From Stygiolobus caldivivus (lineage in GTDB: Archaea; Thermoproteota; Thermoprotei_A; Sulfolobales; Sulfolobaceae), in the NCBI RefSeq assembly GCF_019704315.1, contig NZ_AP024597.1, positions 434,001 through 498,000 of the forward strand: a DNA stretch of 64,000 bases, written 5' to 3'. This document shows, piece by piece, positions 1-8,978 of this stretch. The notes beneath the pieces were generated by a model. It was not told the origin of the DNA. It saw only the letters and a program-made list of their open reading frames with translations, and ran no database searches. The translations under genes were made by a program, and so were the position numbers. How positions within the stretch are numbered: the stretch's first letter is position 1; each line of letters starts with the position of its first letter.

Positions 1-1803
1 AGTAACTTGAACTGTAAACCGGTCGTTCTGGACAAACGGAAATAATGAGCCGGTCTGGTTCCAGACTAGGGTTAGAGCCATAGAATAATTCCCTACTTGT
101 GCCCCACTACTAACATCTACTACATAAGTAATATTGACTTCTTGTCCAGGCTTCAGGTCACCTAAATACTCTTCCGATGCTGTCAAACCCATTAGAGGGT
201 TGGACGAGCTTACATGGGGATATATCACATCACTACTTCCTAAGATAGCTTTTATGTTCTGTGCTGTAATATTTCCCACATTCTTAATAGTTATAGTTAT
301 AGGGACCTTCGAAGAGCCAGGGTTTATAGAAGGGTAGTACACGTTTACTATCTGGAGGTCAGCTTTGGGGTATACTTGCAATTTGTAGGCTTTTATCAAT
401 TTACCACCATCATATTTTATGGTAAAATTGACATAGTAATACCCTGGGGAAGTCGAGTTAGGCACGTTTATTAAGAACGTAGTATTTATCGGGTGCCCAG
501 TAGGTATAGCTCCAAGGTCTACCTCATTAGGTGACACCACTTGAAGGCCAGCAGGTGTTAATATGCCCACACTGACGTTTTCCGCTATTCCAGACCCGTA
601 GTTTAGAAGTATTGCTTCTACCCTAACGTCATAATAGCCGGGGAATACTTGGGGAGGAATAGTGATGACGTTTACCGTTAAATTAACTGGGTAAATCTCT
701 ATGGGCACATACTCTTTCATAGATACATTTGAGAAATATTTTAGAATAACTGGTATATAATATATCCCCGCTGAAGCGTTAGGATAAACATTTACAGTAG
801 TAGTCGCATAATTTTCTTCTCCAGCCGGGATTATACCGACATAAACTGACCTTTGGGATACTACAATTGGGTATTCATTAGGTATAATAATTGAGAAGTT
901 GAGAGCGTTGACGTCACCCAAATTCCTGATAACGAAAGTAAGCGGGACTTGGACTTCGCCCGCTGATACGGTTATAGGGGACTGTAGAGTCCCCCAGATA
1001 CTGCTTACTGAAAAGTTAACATATCCGTTTATAGCTACCGTTAAATTATCTGTTTCAGTGACGTTATTAAAATACTTAACTATTATTGGTATATTATAGA
1101 CTCCATCTGAAGCATTGGAGTATACACTAGCATAAACCGGTATGCTAACTGGTTGTCCTATTGGTAAATAACCTACCTTTACATAATTCTGCATAAATTT
1201 AATTGGATAATGGTCTTTCAAGACAAGACTTACATTACCAGCAATGACGTTACCGGAGTTAACTAAGACTATAGTTAATGGGGCGTTATTTTCGCCTGGT
1301 GCTACAAGGAGAGGTGATGAGACAGACCCCCACACGGAGCTAGCCGATATTGTTACATAGCCTAGAATGGGTATTTCCGTAGAAAGTTTCTTAGTGATAT
1401 TGCTTCCGTTAGCCAACTTACCAGAAACCTGATAATATAGTTTGTAAACACCGTCAGTAGCGTTAGAGTAGATGTTATAAATAAAAGTTATATTTATCGT
1501 TTGACCTGTTTGGAACACTGGTATGCTTATGTTTTGTGTGCCTTCATAATACGAAAAAGGTTTAAATGGGTATTGGTTTAACGGTGTTATATTTACATCA
1601 TAAAGAGTATTTCCCAAATTAGTTATAGATAAAGTTATGGGAACCTCCGTTTCACCCGGTGCTATTAATTGGCTAATATGGGGTACGGTTATAAATGAGG
1701 TTATAGAGGCTGTCGAAGTTAGTGCAGTAATCCCGCTAAGGATCCCTAAAATAACTGCCAATAACATAAATGGGGTTAAAACTTTTGACGCCATATTTTT
1801 CAT
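1..1803 (-). CDS. Secreted repeat protein of COG1361/CARDB type (partial)
   Basis: The minus-strand frame is open from the ATG at 1803 to the left window edge, giving 601 visible residues; the C-terminus lies outside. Residues 1-30 form a hydrophobic signal or anchor segment. The rest is beta-rich, full of Asn-X-Ser/Thr sequons, and built from imperfect units of about 115 residues, each starting with a motif like SSVWGS or SSIWGT (near residues 154 and 269) followed by a Pro/Gly-Glu turn and an NLG or NSG strand. This layout resembles the NEW3/CARDB/APHP adhesin-like domains grouped in COG1361 (S-layer-related proteins). Role inferred: a cell-surface protein. The next gene upstream on the same strand is an MMPL exporter, so joint function is plausible but unproven. 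A TATA-like AT stretch lies about 25 nt before the ATG. Confidence 0.75.
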   Translation of the reverse strand, partial: MKNMASKVLTPFMLLAVILGILSGITALTSTASITSFITVPHISQLIAPGETEVPITLSITNLGNTLYDVNITPLNQYPFKPFSYYEGTQNISIPVFQTGQTINITFIYNIYSNATDGVYKLYYQVSGKLANGSNITKKLSTEIPILGYVTISASSVWGSVSSPLLVAPGENNAPLTIVLVNSGNVIAGNVSLVLKDHYPIKFMQNYVKVGYLPIGQPVSIPVYASVYSNASDGVYNIPIIVKYFNNVTETDNLTVAINGYVNFSVSSIWGTLQSPITVSAGEVQVPLTFVIRNLGDVNALNFSIIIPNEYPIVVSQRSVYVGIIPAGEENYATTTVNVYPNASAGIYYIPVILKYFSNVSMKEYVPIEIYPVNLTVNVITIPPQVFPGYYDVRVEAILLNYGSGIAENVSVGILTPAGLQVVSPNEVDLGAIPTGHPINTTFLINVPNSTSPGYYYVNFTIKYDGGKLIKAYKLQVYPKADLQIVNVYYPSINPGSSKVPITITIKNVGNITAQNIKAILGSSDVIYPHVSSSNPLMGLTASEEYLGDLKPGQEVNITYVVDVSSGAQVGNYSMALTLVWNQTGSLFPFVQNDRFTVQVT

Positions 1804-1865
1804 AGTTGAAATAGATATATCTAAATATTTAAAGTTAACACGCCATTACGTTAATAGACCGACAA

Positions 1866-1920
1866 AAGATCAGAAGGATCCGGCTCATCACTTATCAGGC
1901 CTTGTAAGGCTCATCCTCTA
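1866..1920 (-). ncRNA. Probable C/D box sRNA (2'-O-methylation guide)
   Basis: Read on the minus strand, this 55-nt stretch holds the four C/D motifs in order: C-like AGGATGA (complement of 1911-1917), D' CTGA (1895-1898), C' GTGATGA (1885-1891) and D CTGA (1870-1873). The spacers are 12 nt (GCCTTACAAGGC) before D' and 11 nt (GCCGGATCCTT) before D, which suits archaeal guide sRNAs. C has one mismatch to RUGAUGA and C' is perfect. A TATA-like ATTTAAAAAG at 1941-1950 sits about 25 nt upstream, so the RNA probably has its own promoter between the exporter and the repeat-protein gene. The rRNA or tRNA targets were not identified. No protein frame of note exists here. Confidence 0.62.
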
Positions 1921-1955
1921 AATAATACATATTTATGTAGATTTAAAAAGAAGGC

Positions 1956-4436
1956 TTACTTTTTACTCTCATCTACGATTGACTTTTCAACTACTCTAAT
2001 TCTGGGCCACCAGTTATACTTCTTCAATACTGCCATTATTGCAGGGACAAATATAGGCCTGACGATAAACGTGTCAAATAAGATTGTCAGTCCTACGGAT
2101 ATCCCTATCTCTTGAAGGAACCTCATATCAGCCGACCCAAGTGACATAAAAGCACCTGCTAGTATTAGCCCTGCAGCGGTAACTACAAGCCCAGTGTTTT
2201 TTACAGCTTTCACTATCCTCTCTTCTTCTTCTCCGTTCTCTTCTAAGATTCTTATAATTATAAACATATCATAATCAATACCTAAGCTATACATTATTGC
2301 GAACACGATTAGAGGAGATAACCAGTACACCTGAGTGAATATTATAAACATGAATGCTATCCCAACTAGGGAACTAAGTAACAAGGTTAACGAGAGCCTT
2401 AAAGGTACTACTACTGAACCTAGCACTATCCCCAAGTAAATTGTAATAAGGACAATGGTAAGTGGTAGGACAAAGCTGTAGTACACGCTTACGGTATTAT
2501 CAACTATGTAAATCCTTTGTGCATTACTCCCTCCTACTAGGTAGCCCATATCTATTAACTGCTTAGTCAGCTGGATAGCGCCTTTGCTGAAAACCGGATA
2601 AGGTATATAAGCTTCTATAAGGGTGTAGTTGTGTGAATAATAAGCATTTGTTAGGTATGTCTCATTTTTTATTAAAGTTGAACCTATTGATGCCGGTCCA
2701 TAAACGAGCCCATTATTATCTATTATAAACTTAGACAAGTTGTATATTTGAGAATAAGAAGAATTAGGATTGCCTTTTATTATGATGTAGTCTACGCTGT
2801 AGTTAAGAAAATTCGTTAGTTGCTGTTCTCCTACTACTACTTCGCTGGTGGAGGGTACTATTTCGTTTATATTAACGTTAGTAGTGTGAGTGTGAAAGAC
2901 AGCAAAACCGAATATGCCTAGGATTAACATTACACCTAAAATAGCATATTTCCACTTTATAGCACTCCTGCTCATAGCCTCTAAGTACTTTTGCCTTATG
3001 TCGTATGGGTTAGGTAATTCCTTTCTCGGAAAACGTAACAACCTTTGGGGTATAGTGGCTAACGCACTCCTTATGAAAAATAATGCCGGGACTAGCGAAG
3101 ATACGGAGGCTATTACGAGGGCAATACCTATGTTTTTAAGTAAGGGAGAGGGTGAGATTATGAAAGAGGAGAACCCTAGGGTAATGCTCAATCCGCTAAA
3201 TACTAACGCCTTACCCGCTGTCCTAAAAGACCTAGATAACGGGTTTTGATTCCCTTTTCTCACTTCCTCGAAATATCTATATAAAAATAAGATAGAGTAG
3301 TCTACAGTTATACCGAATACTATCGGAGGGATCACCAGCCCTGAGATGTAATAAATCTGGTACCCAAAGAACGTAGTTATGAAAAGCATTGTATACGCTA
3401 TCTCTAAACCTATTATCGCACTTAGTATCAGTATCACGATAGGAATTAACGCTCTGACCAGTAGAATTAAGAGGATTGAAAGAAGTATCACGGTCACTAC
3501 GTCAATTATTTTCAGGTCTTTTTCTGTAGCTATGGCTGACTCTGCATAGATCGGTAAATGGCCGGTCACAGTGGCGTTTATATTTTTCATAAAGTCCTCT
3601 ATCCTAGTTAGGCTCTCATTGTTAGGGACTTGGATTATAAAAAGCCACTTTCCGTTTTTATGAAAGTCGGAAAGAGATACGGGCATAGGCTTAATCTCTT
3701 TTTCTACTTGTAATACCGAATAATTGTATGGATCTTCTAAAGCGAAATTAGAAACATTTACACCGGTTAAAGCTCTGACCAGATATGAGTAATCGTTAAA
3801 GGCCTTTATAGTGTATAATACTAAACTAGAGTTAGAGTAGTTGTTAAAAGAGAATAGCAATACAAATGGATCCTTAAAGACTTCCAGGCTGGCATTCCTT
3901 GCCTTTTCTAGAGTACTACCGTTTAAGCTAGAATACACTGACACGAATTTTTGGGCTGGGCTCCCTATAGGGTAAAACTTGTGGGCCGGAATTCCGTAAG
4001 TGACGTTCAGCTCGTATAAAAATACGGTAAAATTATTTAAAATAAATTCTTTTTCTCTAGTTAAATTAACATACAAACTGTGAAGAGGAAGTAGTCTCTT
4101 ATATGTAGAATTAATAATCGGGGATACCATCTTAAAGTAAGTCTGGTTGCTTTGGTTCAGGTACTCGTACGGAGTTATTAGCTTAGCGTTATTAAGATAT
4201 TTCATTGAACTATTTACTTCTTTTAACGCTTGTGTATAGTTACCTGAAATTAATACGTAAATATCGTCCTCCTGAGAATAGTTAAAGTACTTTATCATAA
4301 TGTGCTTTACAACTACACTCCCGTACTGAGGAGTCAAGAAAGGGGCATCTGAATAAACAAAGTAGTTCTGAATACCTAGCACAATGGGAGATAGAATAAC
4401 GAGAATAATAATCCACGGTAATATTTGCAATTTCAT
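1956..4436 (-). CDS. MMPL/RND-family membrane exporter
   Basis: This 826-residue protein has the two-fold RND layout. TM1 is at about 5-25, then a glycosylation-rich ectodomain (about 30-305), a helix bundle (about 310-460), another TM (about 497-515), a second ectodomain (about 520-650) and a final bundle (about 655-810). Each half carries the family's G-x-x-x-D-Y motif: GITVDY with D379-Y380 and SLGIDY with D721-Y722, the pairs expected to relay protons. Members of the MMPL family export lipids or other hydrophobic molecules using the proton gradient; the substrate here is unknown. A TATA-like element about 28 nt upstream suggests a leaderless mRNA starting at the ATG. It lies upstream of the secreted repeat-protein gene on the same strand, separated by the sRNA. 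Confidence 0.85.
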   Translation of the reverse strand: MKLQILPWIIILVILSPIVLGIQNYFVYSDAPFLTPQYGSVVVKHIMIKYFNYSQEDDIYVLISGNYTQALKEVNSSMKYLNNAKLITPYEYLNQSNQTYFKMVSPIINSTYKRLLPLHSLYVNLTREKEFILNNFTVFLYELNVTYGIPAHKFYPIGSPAQKFVSVYSSLNGSTLEKARNASLEVFKDPFVLLFSFNNYSNSSLVLYTIKAFNDYSYLVRALTGVNVSNFALEDPYNYSVLQVEKEIKPMPVSLSDFHKNGKWLFIIQVPNNESLTRIEDFMKNINATVTGHLPIYAESAIATEKDLKIIDVVTVILLSILLILLVRALIPIVILILSAIIGLEIAYTMLFITTFFGYQIYYISGLVIPPIVFGITVDYSILFLYRYFEEVRKGNQNPLSRSFRTAGKALVFSGLSITLGFSSFIISPSPLLKNIGIALVIASVSSLVPALFFIRSALATIPQRLLRFPRKELPNPYDIRQKYLEAMSRSAIKWKYAILGVMLILGIFGFAVFHTHTTNVNINEIVPSTSEVVVGEQQLTNFLNYSVDYIIIKGNPNSSYSQIYNLSKFIIDNNGLVYGPASIGSTLIKNETYLTNAYYSHNYTLIEAYIPYPVFSKGAIQLTKQLIDMGYLVGGSNAQRIYIVDNTVSVYYSFVLPLTIVLITIYLGIVLGSVVVPLRLSLTLLLSSLVGIAFMFIIFTQVYWLSPLIVFAIMYSLGIDYDMFIIIRILEENGEEEERIVKAVKNTGLVVTAAGLILAGAFMSLGSADMRFLQEIGISVGLTILFDTFIVRPIFVPAIMAVLKKYNWWPRIRVVEKSIVDESKK

Positions 4437-4522
4437 AATTTTTCAGTATCACTTACGATTAAAAATGAGTGTTCTAAAATTCATTATTAAAGGAAAATGA
4501 AGATCAGCCTTACACTCTTTAA

Positions 4523-6325
4523 CTAGACATGTTTCAACAAGTATATAGCCCTTATCAGTTCTGCATGACTCCATACCAGAGGCGAGACCGACGGATAAGC
4601 ACCGCTTGGAGATATTTGCTCAGGTATTACTCCAGTATGCGGAATATGGGATAAGACCCAATTGAGGTACTGGATCGCCTTTTCTTTATTCCCTTCAAGT
4701 GCATATTGCTGAGATAACCAAAGAGTGGTTATATACCATATGTTTGGTTTATCTGACATTTTCAGGTAACTGTCATTCTCGTACCTAATTATACCACCAT
4801 CGATTTTCAGCCTCTCTTCTACCGCTTTTCTATTGCTTATAACCCTCGGATCTCTTGCGTCAAAGACCCCTAGAATAGACGCAAATAGTGTGCTCGCATC
4901 CACGGTTTTATCAATACTCCCGTCTTCGTAAATAGTCCTTGCAAAGTGGTTATCTACGTAAAACCGGCTAAGACCGTTCTTTATTTCATTAGCGGCTGAT
5001 AAGTACTTGTCCTTCAAATTATCTTCACCAAAAAATTCAGCGAATTTACTGGCAGCCACAAGACCCGCGTGAACTGCCAATGAAGTAAAGAAGTGTGTGC
5101 CCAGCCTCTCTTCCCATAGGTCGTAAGAGGGCAAAGGTAGCCCAGTCTCTTCGTCTCTATACTCTACCAAAAATTCTGCAGCCCTCTTTATCATTGGAGC
5201 GTATAAAGGTTTTATAAAATCTACGTCATTAAACTTAGAGAAGTGAATCCAAGCTGTGTAAATAATTAAAGCGGTCTCATCTTCTTGGATTGAAATACTC
5301 CTAGTATTCCACGGGTGCCAAGTCGACCCCCAATGACCGTCACAAGTATATTTTTGGAAAAGGAAACCGTTAAACAGCAAGGGCTTAGTAAATAGGAGTA
5401 AGTTCCTAACTTGATCCTGATAACCTAATAGAGTAAGGGCAATAGCAGCAAATGATGCATCTCTGTGCCATACATAATTATATGTGTCTTTATTAAACCT
5501 CATTATGTCTGTATCTAAAGACGCGGGGATAGCACCATTATTTTGCCAATGAGCCATGATAATTAGAGCACTACGTTTTATTATATCATCATAATCGACT
5601 ATCTTACTAAGCCACGCCTTCCAATAGTTCTGGGTCCTTCGTATAAGTTCTTTAGGTCCTTTCCTTGACACATAATCGCTTTTTTTAGATACATCACCGT
5701 AGCTATATCCACACACTAACCAGCAATAGAACACGGTAGATAAAGACAACCTCACACTGGCTACTGAATCAACGGAGCCTTGTGCTATAGGATTTCCTGA
5801 GAGCTCACCGTCTTCAGCGTCTTTCCAAGTACCTACATAGCCACCTACTTCTTTATATCCAGTAGCATATTGGTAAAACGGGATGTCGCATTTAAACATA
5901 AACCATCTGTCACGTTTATAATGGATAATCGAAGAAGTAAAGGGGTCATAGAGCGCTGTGTCACCTATGTCGTTTCCGTTTATGTGGAAATCGTGGTGGA
6001 AAAATAGCCTTAAATCCCCTCCCTTAGGCATAGTAACGCTGACCTCTCTCACTAGGATTTCATATGCCATGTCAATTGCGTCCACTATTTTGACCTTGAC
6101 ATTATCAAAGTTGACCTCAGCAAAAGACGACAATGAGTTTTCAAAATAATTTAAAGTAGGGTTTAATTGGTTTATCCAGCTAAATTTCCCGTTATACCAT
6201 ATGCCTATTTTAGCTTTGTGTAAATGATTATCAATAGGCAAAGGGTAATATAACTCCCTTATTGTATACCCCTGGTCGTATAATATAGTCAATTTTCCGT
6301 TTCCAAGTATAATTAATCTTGCCAT
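4523..6325 (-). CDS. GH15 family glucoamylase or trehalase
   Basis: The 600-residue protein has the archaeal GH15 layout: an N-terminal beta-sandwich (about 1-235) and an (alpha/alpha)6 barrel (about 245-600). YVWHRDAS at 284-291 is the substrate-binding motif. DLWEERLG at 402-409 supplies the general acid (E405/E406), and GVIPEQ at 565-570 supplies the general base E569. These enzymes hydrolyse alpha-glucosidic bonds from non-reducing ends; in Sulfolobales, paralogues act as glucoamylase or as trehalase, and sequence alone does not separate these here. There is no signal peptide, so action inside the cell on storage glycogen or trehalose is inferred. The gene stands 86 nt upstream of the exporter gene and is probably transcribed separately. 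Confidence 0.9.
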   Translation of the reverse strand: MARLIILGNGKLTILYDQGYTIRELYYPLPIDNHLHKAKIGIWYNGKFSWINQLNPTLNYFENSLSSFAEVNFDNVKVKIVDAIDMAYEILVREVSVTMPKGGDLRLFFHHDFHINGNDIGDTALYDPFTSSIIHYKRDRWFMFKCDIPFYQYATGYKEVGGYVGTWKDAEDGELSGNPIAQGSVDSVASVRLSLSTVFYCWLVCGYSYGDVSKKSDYVSRKGPKELIRRTQNYWKAWLSKIVDYDDIIKRSALIIMAHWQNNGAIPASLDTDIMRFNKDTYNYVWHRDASFAAIALTLLGYQDQVRNLLLFTKPLLFNGFLFQKYTCDGHWGSTWHPWNTRSISIQEDETALIIYTAWIHFSKFNDVDFIKPLYAPMIKRAAEFLVEYRDEETGLPLPSYDLWEERLGTHFFTSLAVHAGLVAASKFAEFFGEDNLKDKYLSAANEIKNGLSRFYVDNHFARTIYEDGSIDKTVDASTLFASILGVFDARDPRVISNRKAVEERLKIDGGIIRYENDSYLKMSDKPNIWYITTLWLSQQYALEGNKEKAIQYLNWVLSHIPHTGVIPEQISPSGAYPSVSPLVWSHAELIRAIYLLKHV

Positions 6326-6764
6326 ATTTAGAATATATTAGGAGTTAAAAATAAATTTTCTATACGAGGAGTCAAGTAGACATTTGGTTTTAAAGATCTA
6401 GTAGCAGTTATTAAAAAATTGTAGTAGCTGAGTATTACCCTAAACTCTTACGTCAATACTTATATATCCATTTTATGTTAAATTTTTTAGAGTTTAAAGC
6501 CTTAACTATGAAGTATGTAGTATCGTACTACCTAAGCTAGTAAAAATATATTAGGCGAGAGGACTTTGCGTAAAATACTGATCTAGGTTTCTTAAAGACA
6601 CATATAAATTTAAAGTGAAAAAGCAGAAAATTAACCGTTTTTAGAAGGTGTAATGGCTATGATAAAAATTTTTCACCCTAACTTAATATCATTAAAAAAT
6701 TTTAGAATTATTTTTCTCTTACAATAAAGATTTTTATATATCGATATCAAAAGCGATATCTTGG
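6326..6764. other. Divergent intergenic region, 439 bp
   Basis: Very AT-rich spacer between the divergent GH15 and glycosyltransferase genes. It contains their promoters at its two ends. I see only very short open frames (for example a 17-codon one near 6653), no tRNA or C/D motifs and no coding remnant I can identify. Confidence 0.6.
6729..6763 (+). promoter_or_regulatory. Promoter of the glycosyltransferase with repeat/palindrome
   Basis: A TATA-like TTTTTATATA (6731-6740) lies about 28 nt before the ATG at 6765, which fits a leaderless mRNA. Just downstream, CGATATC occurs twice (6742-6748 and 6754-6760), and ATATCG (6738-6743) is inverted relative to CGATAT (6754-6759). The element therefore lies between the TATA box and the expected transcription start, a usual place for an archaeal repressor site. 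The regulator is unknown. Confidence 0.5.
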
Positions 6765-8045
6765 ATGTTGTCCTTTATTTCCTACGGGATCTTCATAATT
6801 TCTTCGGCACTCTTGACCGTTTCTTATTTTATATTAAATACACACTACGGGCTAAAATATAAACCTAAGATAGTCAAAGAGCTGAAATATTCCATTTCAG
6901 ACGTTACCGCACTAATCCCAGTCTATAACGAGGAGTTAAGTTTATTTGAGAAAGTAATAAAGTCGGTTTCTGAATTAGGAATAAAATTTATAGTAATAGG
7001 GGACGGAGTTAGACAACCTTATGAGAGTCTCGTAAAAAAATATAGGGGTACATATATTTACCTTAAGAAAAGGTCTGGTAAAAGAATTGCATTATCGGAA
7101 GGGATTAAACATGTAGATACTCCCTTAGTATTACTACTAGACAGCGATACTATTATATCTAAACGGAGCTTAGAAGCACTATTAAGCCATCTTGATGAAA
7201 ATGTAGGAGGAGTAGGAGCCAATATAAGGATGCTTAAAGATGGGAGTAAATCATCTTATTATGCAGATTTCTTTGAAAGAATGAGTGAACTTGTCAACAG
7301 AGCAGTGAACTATTTTGGAAGCGCGATTATTCTTAGCGGACAATGTGTTTTATACAGAACAAGTGTCATAAAACCTTATTTATTGTCCGATGAATTTAAG
7401 AATCCTAGAATATTAGGTAGAAAATTAGTGTTGTCTGACGATAGAGACTTAACAGAGTATATCATATTAAAAGGGTACAGAGCAATAAAAGCAATAGATG
7501 CGATAGTTTATACAAAACCTCCAAGTAATATACGAATTTTCGCCAAACAAGTAACACGTTGGACTAGAGCTAATTATTTAATCTTTTTTAAAGAAATTAA
7601 AGAAGGGACGATCGGTAAAAGAGGGCTAATGTACTCCTTTAACGTGCTCTACCTTAATACACTCCCTATTTTATCTATCCTATTTCTGTTTTTTGACATA
7701 CACTCCCTATTTACGTCCCATTTATTCCAAAAATTATTAGAGGATAAGATATTTTATGATATTTTAACAAAGGGCTTTCAAATAGAGCCTATTATGATAA
7801 AAATAAATATAATTATTAACCATTTTGTCCATATAAGACCTACTTTTTTAGCAATAATTCTTATCACTCACCTATTACCGACCTTGTCCATAATACCATT
7901 TACTTATGCACTGGCTCGACTTATAGGTACCGAAAGGCTCAAAACGTTCGCTTTGGGCACTATAGCCCTCGTAGTTCAATATTTTGCGTCATTCTATGCA
8001 TTAATCACCTTTTGGGAACAGAGTTGGTCATCTAGGGATTCTTGA
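6765..8045 (+). CDS. Membrane glycosyltransferase, family 2
   Basis: The 426-residue protein has an N-terminal TM (about 5-25), a cytosolic GT-A domain (about 45-270) and three or four C-terminal TMs (about 290-420). Motifs of processive GT2 enzymes are present: LIPVYNEE at 50-57, DSD at 126-128 (metal/nucleotide), GQCVLYR at 192-198, DDRD at 225-228 (catalytic base region) and QVTRW at 262-266, matching Q-x-x-R-W. The family makes polysaccharides or glycolipids from nucleotide sugars and extrudes or anchors them; an exopolysaccharide or surface glycan role is inferred. The C-terminus overlaps the convergent SWIM gene by 18 nt. Confidence 0.85.
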   Translation: MLSFISYGIFIISSALLTVSYFILNTHYGLKYKPKIVKELKYSISDVTALIPVYNEELSLFEKVIKSVSELGIKFIVIGDGVRQPYESLVKKYRGTYIYLKKRSGKRIALSEGIKHVDTPLVLLLDSDTIISKRSLEALLSHLDENVGGVGANIRMLKDGSKSSYYADFFERMSELVNRAVNYFGSAIILSGQCVLYRTSVIKPYLLSDEFKNPRILGRKLVLSDDRDLTEYIILKGYRAIKAIDAIVYTKPPSNIRIFAKQVTRWTRANYLIFFKEIKEGTIGKRGLMYSFNVLYLNTLPILSILFLFFDIHSLFTSHLFQKLLEDKIFYDILTKGFQIEPIMIKINIIINHFVHIRPTFLAIILITHLLPTLSIIPFTYALARLIGTERLKTFALGTIALVVQYFASFYALITFWEQSWSSRDS

Positions 8046-8249
8046 CCTGAGAAAAGCTAAATGGAGTTTTACTGCGTGAGAACAGAAGCTCTGTCCACAA
8101 TCACATTTACTTTCTATAATCTTAAATCCTTGGATCTTTAACTTCACGTTATAGTACCCGACAGCACATCTAGCAGGTACAAGGCCCTCTACCTCAACTA
8201 TGTTATTTTTCTCAACCACTCTTGTTATCCTAACAGCTAGTTGCGGCAA
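8028..8249 (-). CDS. Small SWIM zinc-finger protein
   Basis: The 73-residue protein has a C-x-C-x4-C-x-H arrangement (C49, C51, C56, H58), the signature of SWIM zinc-binding domains, after a short beta-rich N-terminal half. Stand-alone SWIM proteins occur across Sulfolobales, and in other archaea and eukaryotes related ones associate with RadA/Rad51-type recombination proteins. A DNA or protein interaction role is inferred only from the family. Its 3' end overlaps the glycosyltransferase on the other strand by 18 nt, and the MBL hydrolase gene lies 14 nt upstream on the same strand, so the two may be cotranscribed. Confidence 0.75.
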   Translation of the reverse strand: MPQLAVRITRVVEKNNIVEVEGLVPARCAVGYYNVKLKIQGFKIIESKCDCGQSFCSHAVKLHLAFLRSRIPR

Positions 8250-8263
8250 GGATAAACCTCAAT

Positions 8264-8866
8264 TTACCACTCTATCTCCCCGTTTAAAAAAGGGTTATGT
8301 ATCTTCTCATACCCTAAAGTGGTAAAAAACCCGTGGCCGGGGTAGACAGTCAATAAGTCGTTCATCTGCTTTAATTTCTCTAAACTTTTTCTCAACAGTT
8401 CTTTATCTCCACCTAAATCATACCTACCTATACTCTCATTAAATAGCGTATCTCCGGTAAACAAATAACTGTCAATAAGGTATGTAACACTCCCTAGAGT
8501 GTGCCCCGGAGTCTCAATTACTTTAACTTTGATTTGGCCAAAATTAAGTTCTCCTTCTCGATCTATGTAACGGTCTATAACGATAGAATGTGTGCGTCGG
8601 TCGTTTCTCACCAAGTTTTTATCATTCCTATGGAGATAGGATATTACACCGTCAAAGTATTTTTTTATTTCTGGGATCCCTAGAATATGGTCAAAATGAC
8701 CGTGAGTAGCTAAAATAGCTCTTAATTTTATATCTCTACTCTGGATATAACCTATAATTTCACCGGGGTTCTCTCCAGCATCAATGAGTATCCCAGAATT
8801 ACCCTCAATAACTAAATAGCAGTTTGTGTTAAGTTCTCCTACCTCAAACTTCTTTACTGTTACCAT
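8264..8866 (-). CDS. MBL-fold hydrolase, glyoxalase II-like
   Basis: A 200-residue metallo-beta-lactamase fold protein with the complete two-metal site: H55-G-H57-F-D59-H60 (HGHFDH), H122 in TPGHTLGS, D139 in FTGDTLF and H178 in YPGHGF. The length matches single-domain glyoxalase II-like thioester hydrolases (COG0491). The substrate is not deducible; Sulfolobales lack typical glutathione, so a role in lactoylglutathione hydrolysis is unlikely. It probably heads a two-gene unit with the SWIM protein. Its start is separated from the divergent fumarase gene by 112 nt holding both promoters. Confidence 0.88.
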   Translation of the reverse strand: MVTVKKFEVGELNTNCYLVIEGNSGILIDAGENPGEIIGYIQSRDIKLRAILATHGHFDHILGIPEIKKYFDGVISYLHRNDKNLVRNDRRTHSIVIDRYIDREGELNFGQIKVKVIETPGHTLGSVTYLIDSYLFTGDTLFNESIGRYDLGGDKELLRKSLEKLKQMNDLLTVYPGHGFFTTLGYEKIHNPFLNGEIEW

Positions 8867-8978
8867 TGTTTTAGAGTTTTAAAGAATTGTCTAAAATTAT
8901 TATCGTTAAAGCAAGAGTGAGACCATTGTCTTTTAATCAAAATTATTAATTAACCCTCCTTCTTTAAGTAGAATCGGG

